Translations under genes and position numbers: made by a program | Part shown: in pieces, positions 10,584 to 22,480 of the stretch | How the letters are laid out: each line of letters begins with the position of its first letter | How positions within the stretch are numbered: the first letter of the stretch is position 1 | The notes under the pieces: model-generated | What the model saw: only the letters and a program-made list of their open reading frames with translations | Databases searched by the model: none | What the model was told of the DNA's origin: nothing | NCBI GenBank assembly: GCA_949316235.1 | Contig: OX438743.1 | Coordinates: 30,349,242 to 30,413,241 of the forward strand | Length of the DNA: 64,000 nucleotides | Source of the DNA: Oegoconia quadripuncta | Taxonomy: Eukaryota; Arthropoda; Insecta; Lepidoptera; Autostichidae | Reading direction: 5' to 3'

Positions 10584-12604
10584 GGTATGTCAATGTATGA
10601 GACTTGTATGTTGATGGTGTATACTTAGGTACACTTATATAACTGTATACTTATTCGATCGATTATACTTTACAACAACAACTTTTGATCTTCCGTAAAA
10701 GCCCGAAATTTACTTTACCTGGTTGGAGCTCTGTATTTTTAAAGGTGAACTACTCTATCGATGTTACCTTTACCGCCAAAAATCACGTACGCACGCCTGA
10801 GAAAAAACAACAGCAATGCATTTAGAAATTGGCACCACGAAATCGGCGGTAAACCGAGCCTTCATTTTCATACCCATAAACAGATAATCCATTTAACATA
10901 TTCTCTAATAACTTACATCATAATGTCGAAAATAATTCATTTAGAAGTTAATCATAGAAGTATATAAGTTGATTTTTTTGCTATTTTGCCGGCGTCTTCT
11001 ATTCAGCCGGATATTTTGCATTATTGTCTATTATCGCTGTATTAGAAGAAAATGGATAAACACACATTTAGAAAATATTTTCTAAACCGCGTTGCGCATC
11101 CCTCTGCAAATATTTATTTATTGATTGCCCACTAATCTGTTTTTTTTTTCTAACTACCATTTAAATTCCTCATAACTTTAATATATGGAGATCAAAATTT
11201 TACTGCAGTACAATTTTTTTTTAGTTGATGACAACATTAGCTTTGTATGAAACTTACTTACTATTGTTTTCTCTTTGAATTTATAGTGATTGAACAACAA
11301 AATAAATCCAAAAAGCTTAATTATAAAACTATAGCACACGTCGCAATACATTCAAATTAGGAACATTCTTTGCTCGCTAAATGCGGGAACAGCTTCTTCT
11401 AAATTTGAATTTAAAAAAAGCCACACAAGTTTAGGACGGGATTCAGTGAAATGTTAATAATGAATAAACATGAATGAAGAATGAAAAGTACATTATCGAC
11501 CTCGCATTACAACTATACTCTGTGCAATAATCTACCTTTAATTTCTTCCATACTCATTGAGACACTTCTCCGCTACGTCGATCCGACACCCAATTACTAG
11601 CGGTCCCATTTGAAAATTCTAGTATATTCTAGTATACACATTTTTATACTACTCCAACATCCGATTTTTACAGGTCCGATCAGATCAGAAGTAATATCAT
11701 CATAAGCCGTTTAATTTTAATGTCTCATAAAAAATTTGGACTTGCCGTGATTTACACCAGTGGCCTGGATATACCTAGCCGGTTTAGTGGCCACATATAG
11801 CGCAAAAAATAACGTTCAAAAGAATAATGCCGGGAGCCACATAGTGTAATGGTGTTTACTTTCAATAAGGGCACTGTTTGTACGGAACCCGTGGGAAACC
11901 GCGCAGGTTTCGTTATTCTCTAATATCGCCCCCTAGCCATTTCTCGAGGAACAAAAGCTGCCCAGATATTAAATGATAACATATATTTAGTACTTGTTTA
12001 TTATGTAGTTTGTTTTATTGCGAACGCTATTTCTCTCTATATTGTCTGTTTTCGTCATTTGCTGTTAATGTCAGTAATGTTTTACCTGTGAATGTTTCCG
12101 CGTAGAATATGATTATTTATCGTTTATAGGTTTTTTGGGCATTAATAACCCTATCACTTAAAGAATCAATTTTTGAGTAATTTAAAAAAAACATTGGATA
12201 CCATAATGTAAATAGGTATGTAAACTTTATCACTATACAAACAATATTAATCTTTAAATGAACGGTTTTCGTACAGCCGTAGTTACATGTCACCACAATT
12301 ACTTATATACTTTCTATTATACTTTATTAATATAGGTACTATTATTTATACAACAGGCCAGTACATGTAACCCTGCAGATTGAAGAAACAAGAGACAACA
12401 AGATGTATTTAACTTTGCCCTAGCGCTATTCTGAAACCCTAGGCACGCCACTGGTACCTACATCAAAGACACTGTACGTAATAATTATTTCAAAAATATA
12501 TTAGTATTTAGTAAAGGTTAACCGGAGGAGTTTTCATAATATAATGAAACTGTGCCGTTTTACAATTATCATATTGTAATGTCTCGTACTTACACAGCCA
12601 CAGA
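10584..12604. other. Unannotated intergenic sequence
   Basis: About 2 kb of AT-rich DNA with no coding frame, RNA gene or clear repeat copy that I can support. 11617-11637 contains a short tandem (attctagtat twice). Confidence 0.5.
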
Positions 12605-12911
12605 TTTTTTTATGCAATACTGGTTGGGCCTTGACCACAATCATACCTTATGTTAAGTGAAGATGAGGCCGATGGTGGAAGCCTACTGACCCGGAAACCC
12701 AAATATTTGGGACACTGGCTATCTTACCTCTGACAACCGGAACACAACAATGCTATTAACATTGCTGTTTGGCGGCAGATTTAGATAAGATGGTGGTAGC
12801 TAGCCAGGCGGGCATTTAAAATGCCCTACCATCAACCAAACCGAGGGGATCGAACCCGCGACCTCCGATTCGTAAACCCTATGTTGTTTACATTGCACCA
12901 CGGAGGCGGTT
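12605..12911 (-). mobile_element. SINE family 1 (near full length), minus
   Basis: The poly(T) at 12605-12611 is the poly(A) of the minus strand. The body ('ccggaacacaacaatgctat', 'agataagatggtggtagcta') and the head ('ggggatcgaacccgcgacc', 'caccacggaggcgg') match the 5107 copy. Several substitutions make it older than the 21131 copy. Confidence 0.88.
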
Positions 12912-13622
12912 ACAACGGTTTCTACCACATATTGGAGGAGCAATGACTAAACTGTCTGCAGGTACTCATATCAAAGGTAAATTAGCTAGTATAACATATA
13001 TTTTTTAGTATTTCTGATCTAAATTGACATTAAATATATAAGATCTATTCTCATAGTAAAAACAGATAATTTCATGAAAGATCATATTATTAAAATTTAT
13101 TTAGTACTTATTAAAAAAACATACTGTATTGTCAACATGTCTTATGACGTGCGTTTGTATTTTTTAAAGGTCACAAGGTCATTCATATTCCCGACGCGAG
13201 GGTCCACATGAATATATATAAATATAAAGCAATAGTAAATGTATGGGAGAGTATAAGGCAAAATAAAACATAACAAGCATATATTATTTTACACTCATTA
13301 TACACATGGCTTTCCTCTCCCAGGGCGGGATGGAAAAACAGCGCCCAGTTCTTGGAGCTGAGCATAATACTGAGTCCCACTCCTCTTTGCCACAAAATGG
13401 CACACAAAATATGTTTTGGACGTTTAGTGTGGGCCTACTTGCAGCGAAAAACTACTCGTATTTTCTTTCTTTCTAAACCTTTATTTTCCTAGTATATTTC
13501 TAGTAAAGGATGCACACAAAGTCCACTCACGTTATATTTCCAAAAAAGTCGAAACATAATAAAATTCACTTCTCTACAGCCTCTACAGGCCCTATTGGGG
13601 TATTTTCGGATATCAGCGTCTA
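12912..13622. other. Unannotated intergenic sequence
   Basis: No recognisable gene or repeat. The 74-codon frame at 13183-13407 (minus) has no family resemblance. Confidence 0.45.
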
Positions 13623-13764
13623 TGGTGTCGATTCGGATGTACACCAACTAAACTAAAACCAGTTTTAAAGTAGTACTGTCTCTTTCTCCCTGGAACAGTA
13701 CGATGCGACGGCACCACTCCAAAACGGGTTTTAGTTTAGTTGGTGTACATCCGAATCGACACCA
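13623..13764. mobile_element. MITE with 38-bp perfect terminal inverted repeats
   Basis: Arms 13623-13660 and 13727-13764 are exact reverse complements (38 bp each), starting tggtgtcgattcggatgtac. The 66-bp centre holds a second inverted pair, gtactgt at 13673-13679 and acagtac at 13695-13701. There is no coding capacity. This is the layout of a miniature DNA transposon or foldback element. A target duplication is not clear: the flanks read ..cgtcta and atgtgc.. . The superfamily cannot be assigned from the ends. Confidence 0.8.
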
Positions 13765-13917
13765 ATGTGCTTTCTATATCACGTTAAAGTTTTTTGATAT
13801 CTCATATATTTACGGAATAATGGACTTACCATTGTTAACTGTCACACCCGGCATTTAAGTAATATTAAAAATAAATAAATAATAATACTAATTTAATATA
13901 TATTAAAAAGAAAGGTT

Positions 13918-14070
13918 TTGATATTTATTTACTTGTTTGCTGCTCAATCACGGCGAAACAGATGAAAGGATTTTTAGACAGTCTTGGAATAGATGATGAT
14001 TTTATCCCGATAAAGTATACCCGAGGGATAAACAAGTTACACATATAAGCGAAGCCACATATAATGAATG
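13918..14070 (-). repeat. Dispersed lepidopteran repeat (family 4), minus
   Basis: 'tgctgctcaatcacggcgaa', 'tttatcccgataaagtatac' and 'ataagcgaagccacatat' are the complement of the family-4 copy at 35276-35512. It is diverged and lacks the terminal 'gcatttataatatta'. Confidence 0.65.
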
Positions 14071-14637
14071 TGGTTAGTTTACTGACTGAAATAGAATCCT
14101 ATTACCGTAGGCGTAATACATTGGCATTACGCAGAACTCTCTTAATATAGACACGGAAGGTTTCGAAAAATCAATATTATTTCACAGGACTGCCATTAAA
14201 ATCACAAATTACAACGTTCCAAATGCTTTTCCACTTCCTCATTACACTTTAACGTTAATAAGAAACACTCGCGCCATTGCAAAGTTAATAAATCTCAATG
14301 AAAACAAATTAATCAACACCCTAATTGACTAACTCGATTCCTAAACTTCCAAATGTTTCGTCAAGCGAAACAACATATTGCAAACTTCCTAAATTATTAG
14401 CTACCAAGTTTAATTCGGCACTCCATGGGCCTAACTATAGGTCCCCGAAGACATTTAAATTTTGTAGCCCCTCTGTAACGTTATTTATTCGATTTACTTA
14501 GTTTAAAACAGATCTGTTCGCGGTAACTAGATTATTGGCAAACTTAATTTAGCCGTCGTTATCGGTAATTACAAATTATACTACCAACAAAGTGAAATGT
14601 TTGCCTGAAATAATTTAAGGTGCATAATTTTGTGCTG
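14071..14637. other. Unannotated intergenic sequence
   Basis: Nothing recognisable. Just downstream, 14638-14680 has the 'ggtttcggcacgtaaaaa' start of family C, and 14745-14790 has a CA stretch followed by 'aaactttcgcatttatta' from a repeat tail. Confidence 0.45.
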
Positions 14638-15192
14638 TATGGTTTCGGCACGTAAAAAAAAGTATAGAACCAAGTATAGAAGTATATAATGAATTACTTG
14701 GGTATGTTAAAATTATTTGAAATACTAGTTATGTAACAAACATACATACAGACATACACACACACAAACTTTCGCATTTATTAAATTAGTGGGGATCAGT
14801 AGGGATAAGCTCATGTTGAATTGAATAAGGATTTATTAAGGATTGTCATTATCGTTTGGCCAATAAATTAGTGCCACAGACTAGAAAAAACAAGGACTCA
14901 TATGTACATGGTGTCAATGAAAGAACACAAAACCTCGCGACTGGTATCTAAAACCATGAGAGTGAATATCCTTTGTTCTAATACTTTAGAAAAATCGCAA
15001 AACCAAATTACCCTTACCCCATAGAAAATTGATCCGATCCGCTTTTAAATTTGTATGAAAAGTCGAATTTCATTTCATTGATTTTTCAGAAGCCGTAGAA
15101 TAAAAGATATTCAGTCTGATGGTCTGAGCTACCGGTCGCGAAGTTTTGCGTTCTTTCGTTAACACCTTGTATAAGTTGTAATTTGTAATTTT

Positions 15193-15405
15193 TCCGTTTC
15201 TTCCCGTGGGTGTCAATGGGACATTCTACTAATAAACATCTATAGATTAGTTCACCCCCTGTCACGTGTGCATTTCTGTATATTTTGGAAGGTGAAACGT
15301 AGTTGTTGTTTCAAGCAATATACTTTAATTCTTGGAACTCTCAAACACTAATGTTTTGGGATATCTCTAACCACCCAATTTAGGATAGAGGCCGTGACGT
15401 TATGT
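15193..15405 (+). repeat. Dispersed repeat family C
   Basis: 'ttcttcccgtgggtgtc', 'ccctgtcacgtgtgcatttc', 'aggtgaaacgtagttgttgt' and 'ttttgggatatctctaacca' recur in the same order at 30400, 33887, 38901 and 58735, and on the minus strand at 25845. The similar antisense peptide (LLRHPxEETGW) in several copies reflects nucleotide conservation of the repeat. The class is unknown, perhaps the 3' end of a non-LTR element. Confidence 0.65.
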
Positions 15406-15553
15406 ACTAGGTTGATCAATAAGTTTCTGGAATCGCAATGAAACCTAGGATAAGTAATACACCTTTTAAGCTAATACACCTTGAATAGCGCTTCCCGTGT
15501 TGATTAATTCGCTTAGAAAAAAGGTTTGATCCTAAGTCTGGGGAACCAGGGAA

Positions 15554-15663
15554 CCCATATGTGTTGGGGTTTCCGGGTCAGTACGCTTCCACCTTCGACC
15601 TCATCTTCACTTAACATCAGGTGTGATTGAGATCAACTACCAATCCGGGGTGCATAAAAAAAA
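15554..15663 (+). mobile_element. SINE family 1, 3' fragment
   Basis: 'gtgttggggtttccgggtca', 'cgacctcatcttcacttaac' and 'aggtgtgattgagatcaa', ending in poly(A). It is 5' truncated. Confidence 0.8.
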
Positions 15664-15845
15664 GTCTCGAAAAAGGCCTCAACAGCAAACATGAGCTCAT
15701 CATCGCCGCCGAATTTTATACTAAGCAAGTGCTTTTTTAGGTGAGCAAAAAGTCGGAGCTAGGATCACAGAATATGGTGGAGGCTGCATCAACCAAGATC
15801 CAAAAGTTCGGATGGCAGCGCCTGCAACATCAAATCGATCTATCA
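15664..15845 (+). other. Unrecognised stretch with coding-like frame
   Basis: After the SINE poly(A), a frame starting at 15665 reads about 22 codons (LEKGLNSKHELIIAAEFY..) to a TAG, then continues open for some 30 more codons. It resembles no family I can name. It may be a transposon coding remnant or chance. Confidence 0.15.
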
Positions 15846-15966
15846 AATAAAAAAAAACAGAGCAATATGTAGCCATAATCTAATTAATTACCAAAATCAT
15901 AGTATTGCCAATTTAAACTAAGAACTACTGCTAACAGCATTCTTATCAATGAAATAATAATAACTA

Positions 15967-16207
15967 TTTAAGTATTTCAAAACCAAAAAAAAACCCGACA
16001 GCTAATTTTGTATTTTGCAGGCGCCATGTTGGATTTTTTTACCCTAAAATGTATCCCATGACTCTCCAGGGATCAAGACGAATCGAACGACACCTTTCAC
16101 TTCAAAATCGGTCGAGCCGTTTAGGCTACAGGAGGTAACATAGAAATCTACATGCATACATACACTTGAAAAACATAGCCCTCCTTTTTGGGGCTGTCGG
16201 GTAAAAA
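15967..16207 (+). repeat. Dispersed repeat family D with CCCGACAGC ends
   Basis: Contains 'aattttgtattttgcaggc', 'gccatgttggatttttt', 'cttcaaaatcggtcgagc' and 'ccctcctttttggggctg'. A 9-bp inverted pair, cccgacagc (15994-16002) and gctgtcggg (16193-16201), bounds it. Relatives are at 20530 and 42955 (plus) and 50550 (minus). It could be a non-autonomous transposon or a LINE tail; the short inverted ends favour the former only weakly. Confidence 0.6.
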
Positions 16208-18244
16208 TTACAGGGGTTGAAATCGCGTTCTACGACTACCAACCTGATTTCCCGAAATGAGCAATCGCGACGAAAACTAAAAATTCGAAACTACTGTGTT
16301 GGTATGGTAAAATAGTATCTTGTCCGCTCCAAATTCTGTAGAGACTAGTTAAAATAGCTAAGATAAGATAATTAAGATAGCAATTAAGAATCGATCGAAT
16401 TAAGACTGACTTTGTACAAAAGAGAGCCACGATGAAGCATTTAATTAAAACCCTCTATAAACAAATAAAGATTAAATTAAAATAAGAAGACCTGATTTCA
16501 ATGAGACCAAGCTGATAGTTCTCAAAGGAACAGGCAAAGCGATATGATTGCGTGAGGGAGAAGGCGACATTATAATATGAACGACGGTATCTACTTTTTT
16601 TGCCTATATCGAAGATGTACTTATTAAACAGCTACACTCTCGGAGATTGCTGTGATATGTCATTCATACACATCAACAGCATTAAAAAGTTCACTACTTA
16701 ACATAAGCCTTCCCCATCATAGCGTGATTGTTTCGTTTTTTATGAGAGAATTTCTCCTAATCGCGACGCTGGGTTAATCACTAATGAAGTTGCTGTCCAT
16801 CACTGGTCTATGTCGTTATGCTCACGACTCTTATAGTCGCCTGTTACGGCACCCACGGGAAGACCAAAGTTGTTCATTTCAGTATAATTTTATAATCCCA
16901 TCTCGAACAAAATGCTACAATCATTTCAACTCAAAAGGAACTGTATTCATGTTAACCTATGAGAATTTCAATTAAAGACATGCAAATATAAAGTCATACA
17001 TAAACTCTTACAAAGTCGTCCGCTTCGCTCGACACAAAGGAGGTTTGAATCAAAATTTTACATCCAATCTACTATGCAATGCTTCAGCATGCATCTTCGT
17101 TGAATTTCCATAGCAAAAGCTAAGGCAACGAATAATAAAGGTTATGTAATAAAATGTAATATGGACGTGTCATCGAAGCATGATTGTTAGTGAGAAACTA
17201 AGCAGTGGTAATTAGTCATATAGCTAGTGGTGTTATAGGTAGTGAGCCAGCCTAATAGTCAAGTGATGTTGTGAAAGTAGTCGAAAATCAGTGTACAATA
17301 CAGGCAATGAACTAAAAAGTAAACGTAAAGAAGAGATCTATATCCATTAGAATGGATGATAGATAAGGACTTCAAATTAATGATTGTTTGTTATTGCATG
17401 TAAATAACGAGGACAATGCATTAAACTAAGGTGGGCCAAATAATTTGAATAGATTTAATTTGTAAAAGTAAGCTTTGTAAATGGAACAACTGAATGAACT
17501 CCTTGTAATTGGCAAAAAAGCTCCTGTGTTGCCAATTGAGATACAGACATCACCGTTATTATAAGTACCTATTTCAACACTTTCAGGTCACATAGGTACT
17601 GCAAAATTTCATAAAACACCAATTTCATAACAAGCAACAAGATTTATAACGTTACCTGAATGAAATCACATAGCGCATCCAAGGTTCATCGAATTCTCAC
17701 TGTCAACATCGCTGGTAACTTTCCATACTCTGTCGTCGACGACGTTATAAAAAGACACTTTCAAGGCTTTGAAGCACGTGTGATTGCACCTTTATTGCAT
17801 TCAAAGCGTACTGTATGGACGCCTTTACATTGAGGTTAGCTCCTGTGAATCTTTGCACGGGTATTTGAGAGAAATTCAATACCGAAGCATTGAAAGGTTT
17901 AGCGACATTGTGGATAAATGAATTTAGAGAGCTTGTTGAATAAACAGAGATTATAAATTCTGAATCACATTTGGTTTAAAATGTATCCAATATACCAATT
18001 TGCTTGATAAGATAAGATTTATATATAACACTCATATTTTATCAATTGTCATGTAATTTAGAATGCAATACTTTCTAGAAGTGGTGGATAAAACAAGCTA
18101 TTTAAGCGCTCAGACATACAATCCGCCTGCATTTAAAGTATAAATTTATTTATTTACTAATCTTATATTATATAAAACTGGCACCTTGGAGCAACCTTAT
18201 ATGCAGGTTGCGTACTGATAATTTTATACGTTATCATCAAAGCG
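16208..18244. other. Intergenic DNA, one repeat fragment
   Basis: About 16785-16885 is a minus-strand family C fragment ('agtcgcctgttacggcaccc' plus flanking). The remainder shows no coding frame, RNA gene or repeat that I can support. Confidence 0.45.
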
Positions 18245-18345
18245 ATGTATTCTGCTGAACATAGGGCTATCCTTTAGAACTCCAAAGCCACAGGTTGCAA
18301 GTGACCTGCATCGAGGGAGTTACCATTATCTTTACTATGTCATCC
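18245..18345. repeat. Diverged dispersed repeat (family E)
   Basis: 'tgctgaacatagggctatcc' and 'gcaagtgacctgcatcgagg' resemble the repeat containing 'gtccactgctgaacatagg' that is common in Lepidoptera. Related pieces are at 41529, 60392 and 60908. It is old and fragmentary. Confidence 0.4.
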
Positions 18346-18570
18346 ATCGGATTTTAAAATTTTATTTGGAAAACATACAGCCTCGAAATACAACGTCGAA
18401 GAAAGCATAAGGACCAGGTCTTTTGTTTGTATCCCTGTACCTATCTTTGACACTGACACGTTGCCAATCTCGTAGAGATCTTTGAATTGAATGCCTAGGC
18501 CTATCGTTATGTATGGCGGACATTTCCGCTTTCACAGAAAACTGTGCTTCTCAGACTGGTTTGGTTAGGC

Positions 18571-18862
18571 TTTTTTTTTTTTATATGATTGGGCGGCAAA
18601 CGAGCATGCGGGTCACCTGATGGAAAGCAATCACCGCCGCCCATGGACACCCGCAACACCAAAAGGGTCACAGAAGCGTTGCCGGCTTTTGAGAAAGGTG
18701 TAGGCTCGTTTCTTGAAGGTTCTAATGTCGTACTCGTTCGGGAATACCGCTGCAGGAAGTCCGTTCCACAGGGCGGTCGTACGTGGTAAGAAGTTTCTTG
18801 AGGCTGTGTCAGGTTTTTTTTGGATAATGACTAATTCAACCATCTGCCTACGACACAAACAT
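18571..18862 (-). pseudogene. Jockey-type LINE 3' end (RT C-terminus), minus
   Basis: The minus-strand frame 18858-18631 reads a 75-residue peptide whose core is [16 protein letters not shown], then [15 protein letters not shown]. This is the conserved extreme C-terminus of Jockey-group reverse transcriptases. The 3' UTR and poly(A) (plus-strand poly(T) 18571-18582) follow. The element is 5' truncated to about 290 bp. Its 3' UTR ('ggcaaacgagcatgcgggtc') matches the longer copy at 22481-23160, so both derive from one family. Confidence 0.85.
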
Positions 18863-19179
18863 CATATATTTTATGTGCCAGTCATGTTTGTTGTTGTCAA
18901 TGATTGATAAGTACTCATACTCATTTTCGTTTAGCTGGGATTAAATTTCTTCGAAATTTTTGATTTGTGTTTTTCTACTCATTTATAAATTTCTATTTTA
19001 CAGAACTCTTGAGAAGTAGTATGTATTAACTACCTGGGTTTTCATTTATTATCCCACGGCTGGGGTCACACTATTTAATATTAATATTGCAATAATCAAC
19101 GACCACAATTTTACCTTCAATATTTTTCAGTAAGTAAAATCACTGGTTTATAATGCTTCAAACCGAAAGAGTATATGAT

Positions 19180-19392
19180 TTCCTAGCTAGCTTTCCGCCC
19201 GCGGTTTCACCTGCGTGGAATAACTTTATAACGGAAATTAGTTTATCACGCGGGAACTACTCACTTTATCGGGATAAAAAATTCTTAATCGAGGTTCTAC
19301 CTATCCAAATCCGTTCATCCGTTTCGCCGTGATTGAGCAACAAATAAACAAACAAACATTTTTCGCATTATTATTCGCAATATTAGTTAGAT
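19180..19392 (+). repeat. Dispersed lepidopteran repeat (family 4)
   Basis: Starts 'ctagctttccgcccgcggt', continues with 'cgtggaataactttataac', 'cactttatcgggataaaaa', 'cgtttcgccgtgattgagc', and ends near 'cgcaatattagttaga'. It matches 35276-35512 and the shortened copy at 46631. There is no coding capacity. It is probably the 3' portion of an RTE-like LINE or a dependent SINE. Confidence 0.75.
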
Positions 19393-19913
19393 TAGATTCA
19401 AAGAAACATCACATACATGACCCAACGAAACAGATCTAAGACTATATGCCCCAGTTTATGCGGGGAGTCGACTACAACGAACATTAAATAAAATCCTTCC
19501 CTTATGTAACATTTCCACGTGTGCCCCGTTGAATCACTTTAAATGTCGCACTAAAATACGTCGGTACTACACCCCGGTACGTAAATCCGCAAAATATATC
19601 CTGCTGTACTGCAATACGGGGGACTAATGGACGATAAAACAAATTGCAGCCATTATGCATCATGGGACTGAAGATGTTCAGCTCGGAATTGTTGCCATCA
19701 TGCCACGTTGAGGGGTCCATTGGTTTTTTATGGTTTTAGCAAATGGAATTTGAAGATTAATGATGCCACAGATTCTCAACAATTTTCTTTTTCTGCTCTT
19801 CCATTTCTTTGTTTGATTGTCCATAAGATTCATCTGTTAAACTTCAGAAGCGCTTCGTTTTCGACCCAGATAATTGCACTATTTATTAAGTTCCAACATT
19901 TTAGTTAACTTAC

Positions 19914-20212
19914 CGAACATTCGCATTAAGCGTTTCGACTCTTCATTCATAATGACCAAGAACAGCCATGGCATGAATGGAACTATTCCAGGTTCAGTCT
20001 GTCCTGAATCCTACAACCTTGGCATCTTCAAGAGCAGTGTGAATATGCATCTACTGAGATCGCGTGCTTATCTTCCGCCCTCAGCTTTCATCAGGTCAAA
20101 CGCGTATCCAGATTCATTCTTCAATCATTACAAAAATATATATTGGTCTAGTAAGGAATTACATACATATCATTCAGTTATTCAGCAGGAGCGACGACAT
20201 TTCTTCCTTTAA
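19914..20212 (+). pseudogene. LINE 3' end, family B (RT C-terminus relic)
   Basis: The frame 19874-20212 includes CPESYNLGIFKSSVN, the C-terminal signature also seen at 52172-52357 ([16 protein letters not shown]). The stretch 'catctactgagatcgcgtgc' follows, as in the 22137 copy. A deletion has removed the preceding LPRTxxxWNSLP block, here reduced to 'ggaatggaactattcc'-like sequence. It is not functional. Confidence 0.7.
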
Positions 20213-20529
20213 CAGTCACTCCCTCCGTCCACCCTATTGAATATATTTCACAAGAAGTAATGCATCACGTGTAATGACACATGCCATCAGTTGATTTACA
20301 GCACACCTGTACACCCTCGATTGAGCCATCATTCTTTGCCAACTAAAGTGCATCGTGTCTACAACGATTGTCGCGTCGATGTATCAATTTGTACTCGGTT
20401 GTAAATCTTTGGTGCTCGTGTTGATGGCTTTTTGTTGTTGTTGTTAGAAGTGTTTAAATGTCTTTGGTTTTAATTAACTCTTTCCTATGTATGTGTAGTA
20501 CTAACGTTATTGGAATAATTATTTAAGTA
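20213..20529. other. Unannotated intergenic sequence
   Basis: Moderately GC-balanced sequence with no frame, repeat copy or RNA gene that I recognise. Confidence 0.45.
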
Positions 20530-20736
20530 TTTCAAATCAAAACCTTCCACAGCATATTTTGTTTTTTACGAGATCCACGTTGGATTATTTACCACAAAAT
20601 GTATCCTTAAAAGGACTTAAGACTTCAAAACCGGTCAAGCTGTTTAGGCTGCGAAAGGCAACATAGAAGACTATACACATGTTCACATACACGTGAAAAT
20701 ATTACCCTCCTTCCTGGGACAGTCAGATAAAAATAG
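20530..20736 (+). repeat. Dispersed repeat family D (diverged)
   Basis: Same order of blocks as 15967-16207: 'tttaagtatttcaaatcaaa', 'ccacgttggattatttacc', 'cttcaaaaccggtcaagctg', 'ccctccttcctgggacagtc'. The terminal CCCGACAGC signatures are mutated. Confidence 0.6.
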
Positions 20737-21130
20737 CGCGAGGCAAACCACAGCAGGTTATTCGTCAACGAACTAAATTGCTTTAAAGTATTGCTCAAAG
20801 ATTAGAAGACCCGTAGATTTGTGACATTAGTTAACTTTAAAAGAATAAAGTTTAATTGGCTTTTGACATGAAAGTGCAAGAATTTGGCAAAACATCCAAT
20901 TTGTATTCTATTAGCTTAGGTAGTTAAATAAAGCAGTCACAAAAACCCCAACGCATTACTTTATTAGGTGCGCAAATGCTGATACATCAGTCAAAGTCGT
21001 TGCAACGGGGAAATTACCACCCGTTTTGCCGCTATTTGCAGTTGTCCCCTGAGTTTGGGAATAAGGAATAAGCGGTAGCGGTTATGGGGTTGAATCTCTA
21101 TTTAAATACAGTGCCTCTGCCAATACTATA

Positions 21131-21462
21131 ACCGCCTCCGTGGCTCATTGTAAAAAACATTGGGTGTATTAATCGGAGGTCGCGGGTTCGATCCCCAGCG
21201 GGGTACATGTTTAAGTATTCGGTTTGGTTGGTGGGAGGACATTTTAAATGTCCGCCTGGCTAGCTACCACCATCTTATCTAAATCTGCCGCCAAGCAGCA
21301 ATGATAATGGCATTGTTGTGTTCCGGTTGTCAGTAATAAGATAGCCAGTCCCCCAAATGTGTTGGGATTTCCGGGTCAGTACGCTTCCACCTTCGACCTC
21401 ATCTTCACTTAACATCAGGTGTGATTGAGGTCAAGTACGAACCTGTCGCGCATAAAAAAAAA
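21131..21462 (+). mobile_element. SINE family 1 (full length)
   Basis: Complete from 'accgcctccgtggctcattg' to poly(A) 21453-21462. Box B 'gggttcgatccccagcgg' is intact, while the region between the boxes is changed (attaatcggaggtcgcg). It has few differences from the 5107 copy. Confidence 0.9.
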
Positions 21463-22136
21463 CAGTGAAACAAAATCTATGAAAATGTGTGAACTAACCG
21501 TAAATATTGGTTTTCGATGAGAGAGATGAACCAGATAGACCACCAAAGATCCCTATTATACTACGTATCAGTGGCGTGCACAGCGTTTTGTCCCAGCTGA
21601 ATGATAAAATTTGCTATTAAATGAGAAAAAAATACAACTACATAATACTAACTAACTCTTATAGCAATCCTCGCAACTGTTTAGAATATTTCAGTTCACA
21701 TCAGTATGAATCAGCTATCTTGACAATGCAATTCGAGGAAAGCTTACAATTTCCTGGGGTAGGCACTGCCTTTCTGCCTGTATGGAGGGCACGCTACTGT
21801 TACGTATACATTTACGTCACCAGCGTAAGATAAGATTCTTAGGTTGGCAATAGCATTGATACGCACATACATAAACTTGTAAATGAAAGCTATTTGGTGC
21901 GCACAAACAGTCTTAGTAATTAAATCTCTTCACTAATATGGCTACCTTCTAAATTTTTCCCACTGCAACTGATAAATCAAGACCAACAGTGGTACAGTCC
22001 GAGTACTGTACTTTGCACGGTGCCCTACTGAAGGTAGAATAATATGCCACATATCTCAGCTCGGAAAAATGATAGTCTATCCCAATAGATCCCAACCTTG
22101 AGATTGATTGATGTGTGTGTGAGGTGTTGTCCATAA

Positions 22137-22276
22137 AAAAAACCTTGAGATCTTCAAGAGCAGGGTGAATAGGCTACTAGAATCTACTGAGATCGCGTGC
22201 TTTATTTTCGGCCACATCGATACTTTCCTTCAGGTGAAATTGTGATCAAACGCATATCCAGTTAATCATGAAAAAA
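22137..22276 (+). mobile_element. LINE family B 3' end
   Basis: 'cttgagatcttcaagagcag' encodes the last IFKSR residues of the RT C-terminus, followed by 'ctactgagatcgcgtgcttt' and 'tcaaacgcatatccagttaa', then a short A run. It matches the 52158-52397 copy and is severely 5' truncated. Confidence 0.7.
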
Positions 22277-22480
22277 TAGTTTCATTCTTTTCATTAGAAG
22301 TCAACTAACATTAGCGTAGGAGGCCTAGTGAAGCTAGACCCTGAAAATAATAGAGTAAGTGTCAGATCCAGGAGGACTCGGTAACGCTGTTCGGTCCCGA
22401 TGCGCATAACAGTGACAGTTTCTATAACGAGAGCAGTTCGTTTGAACTCGAGGGTATATCTTATCCAGATGTCATGGTCA

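Noticed and set aside
15408..15445. Mariner-like terminal repeat (ggttgatcaataagtttctg)
   Set aside because: No matching inverted end or transposase remnant was found within a few kb, so the similarity is not enough.
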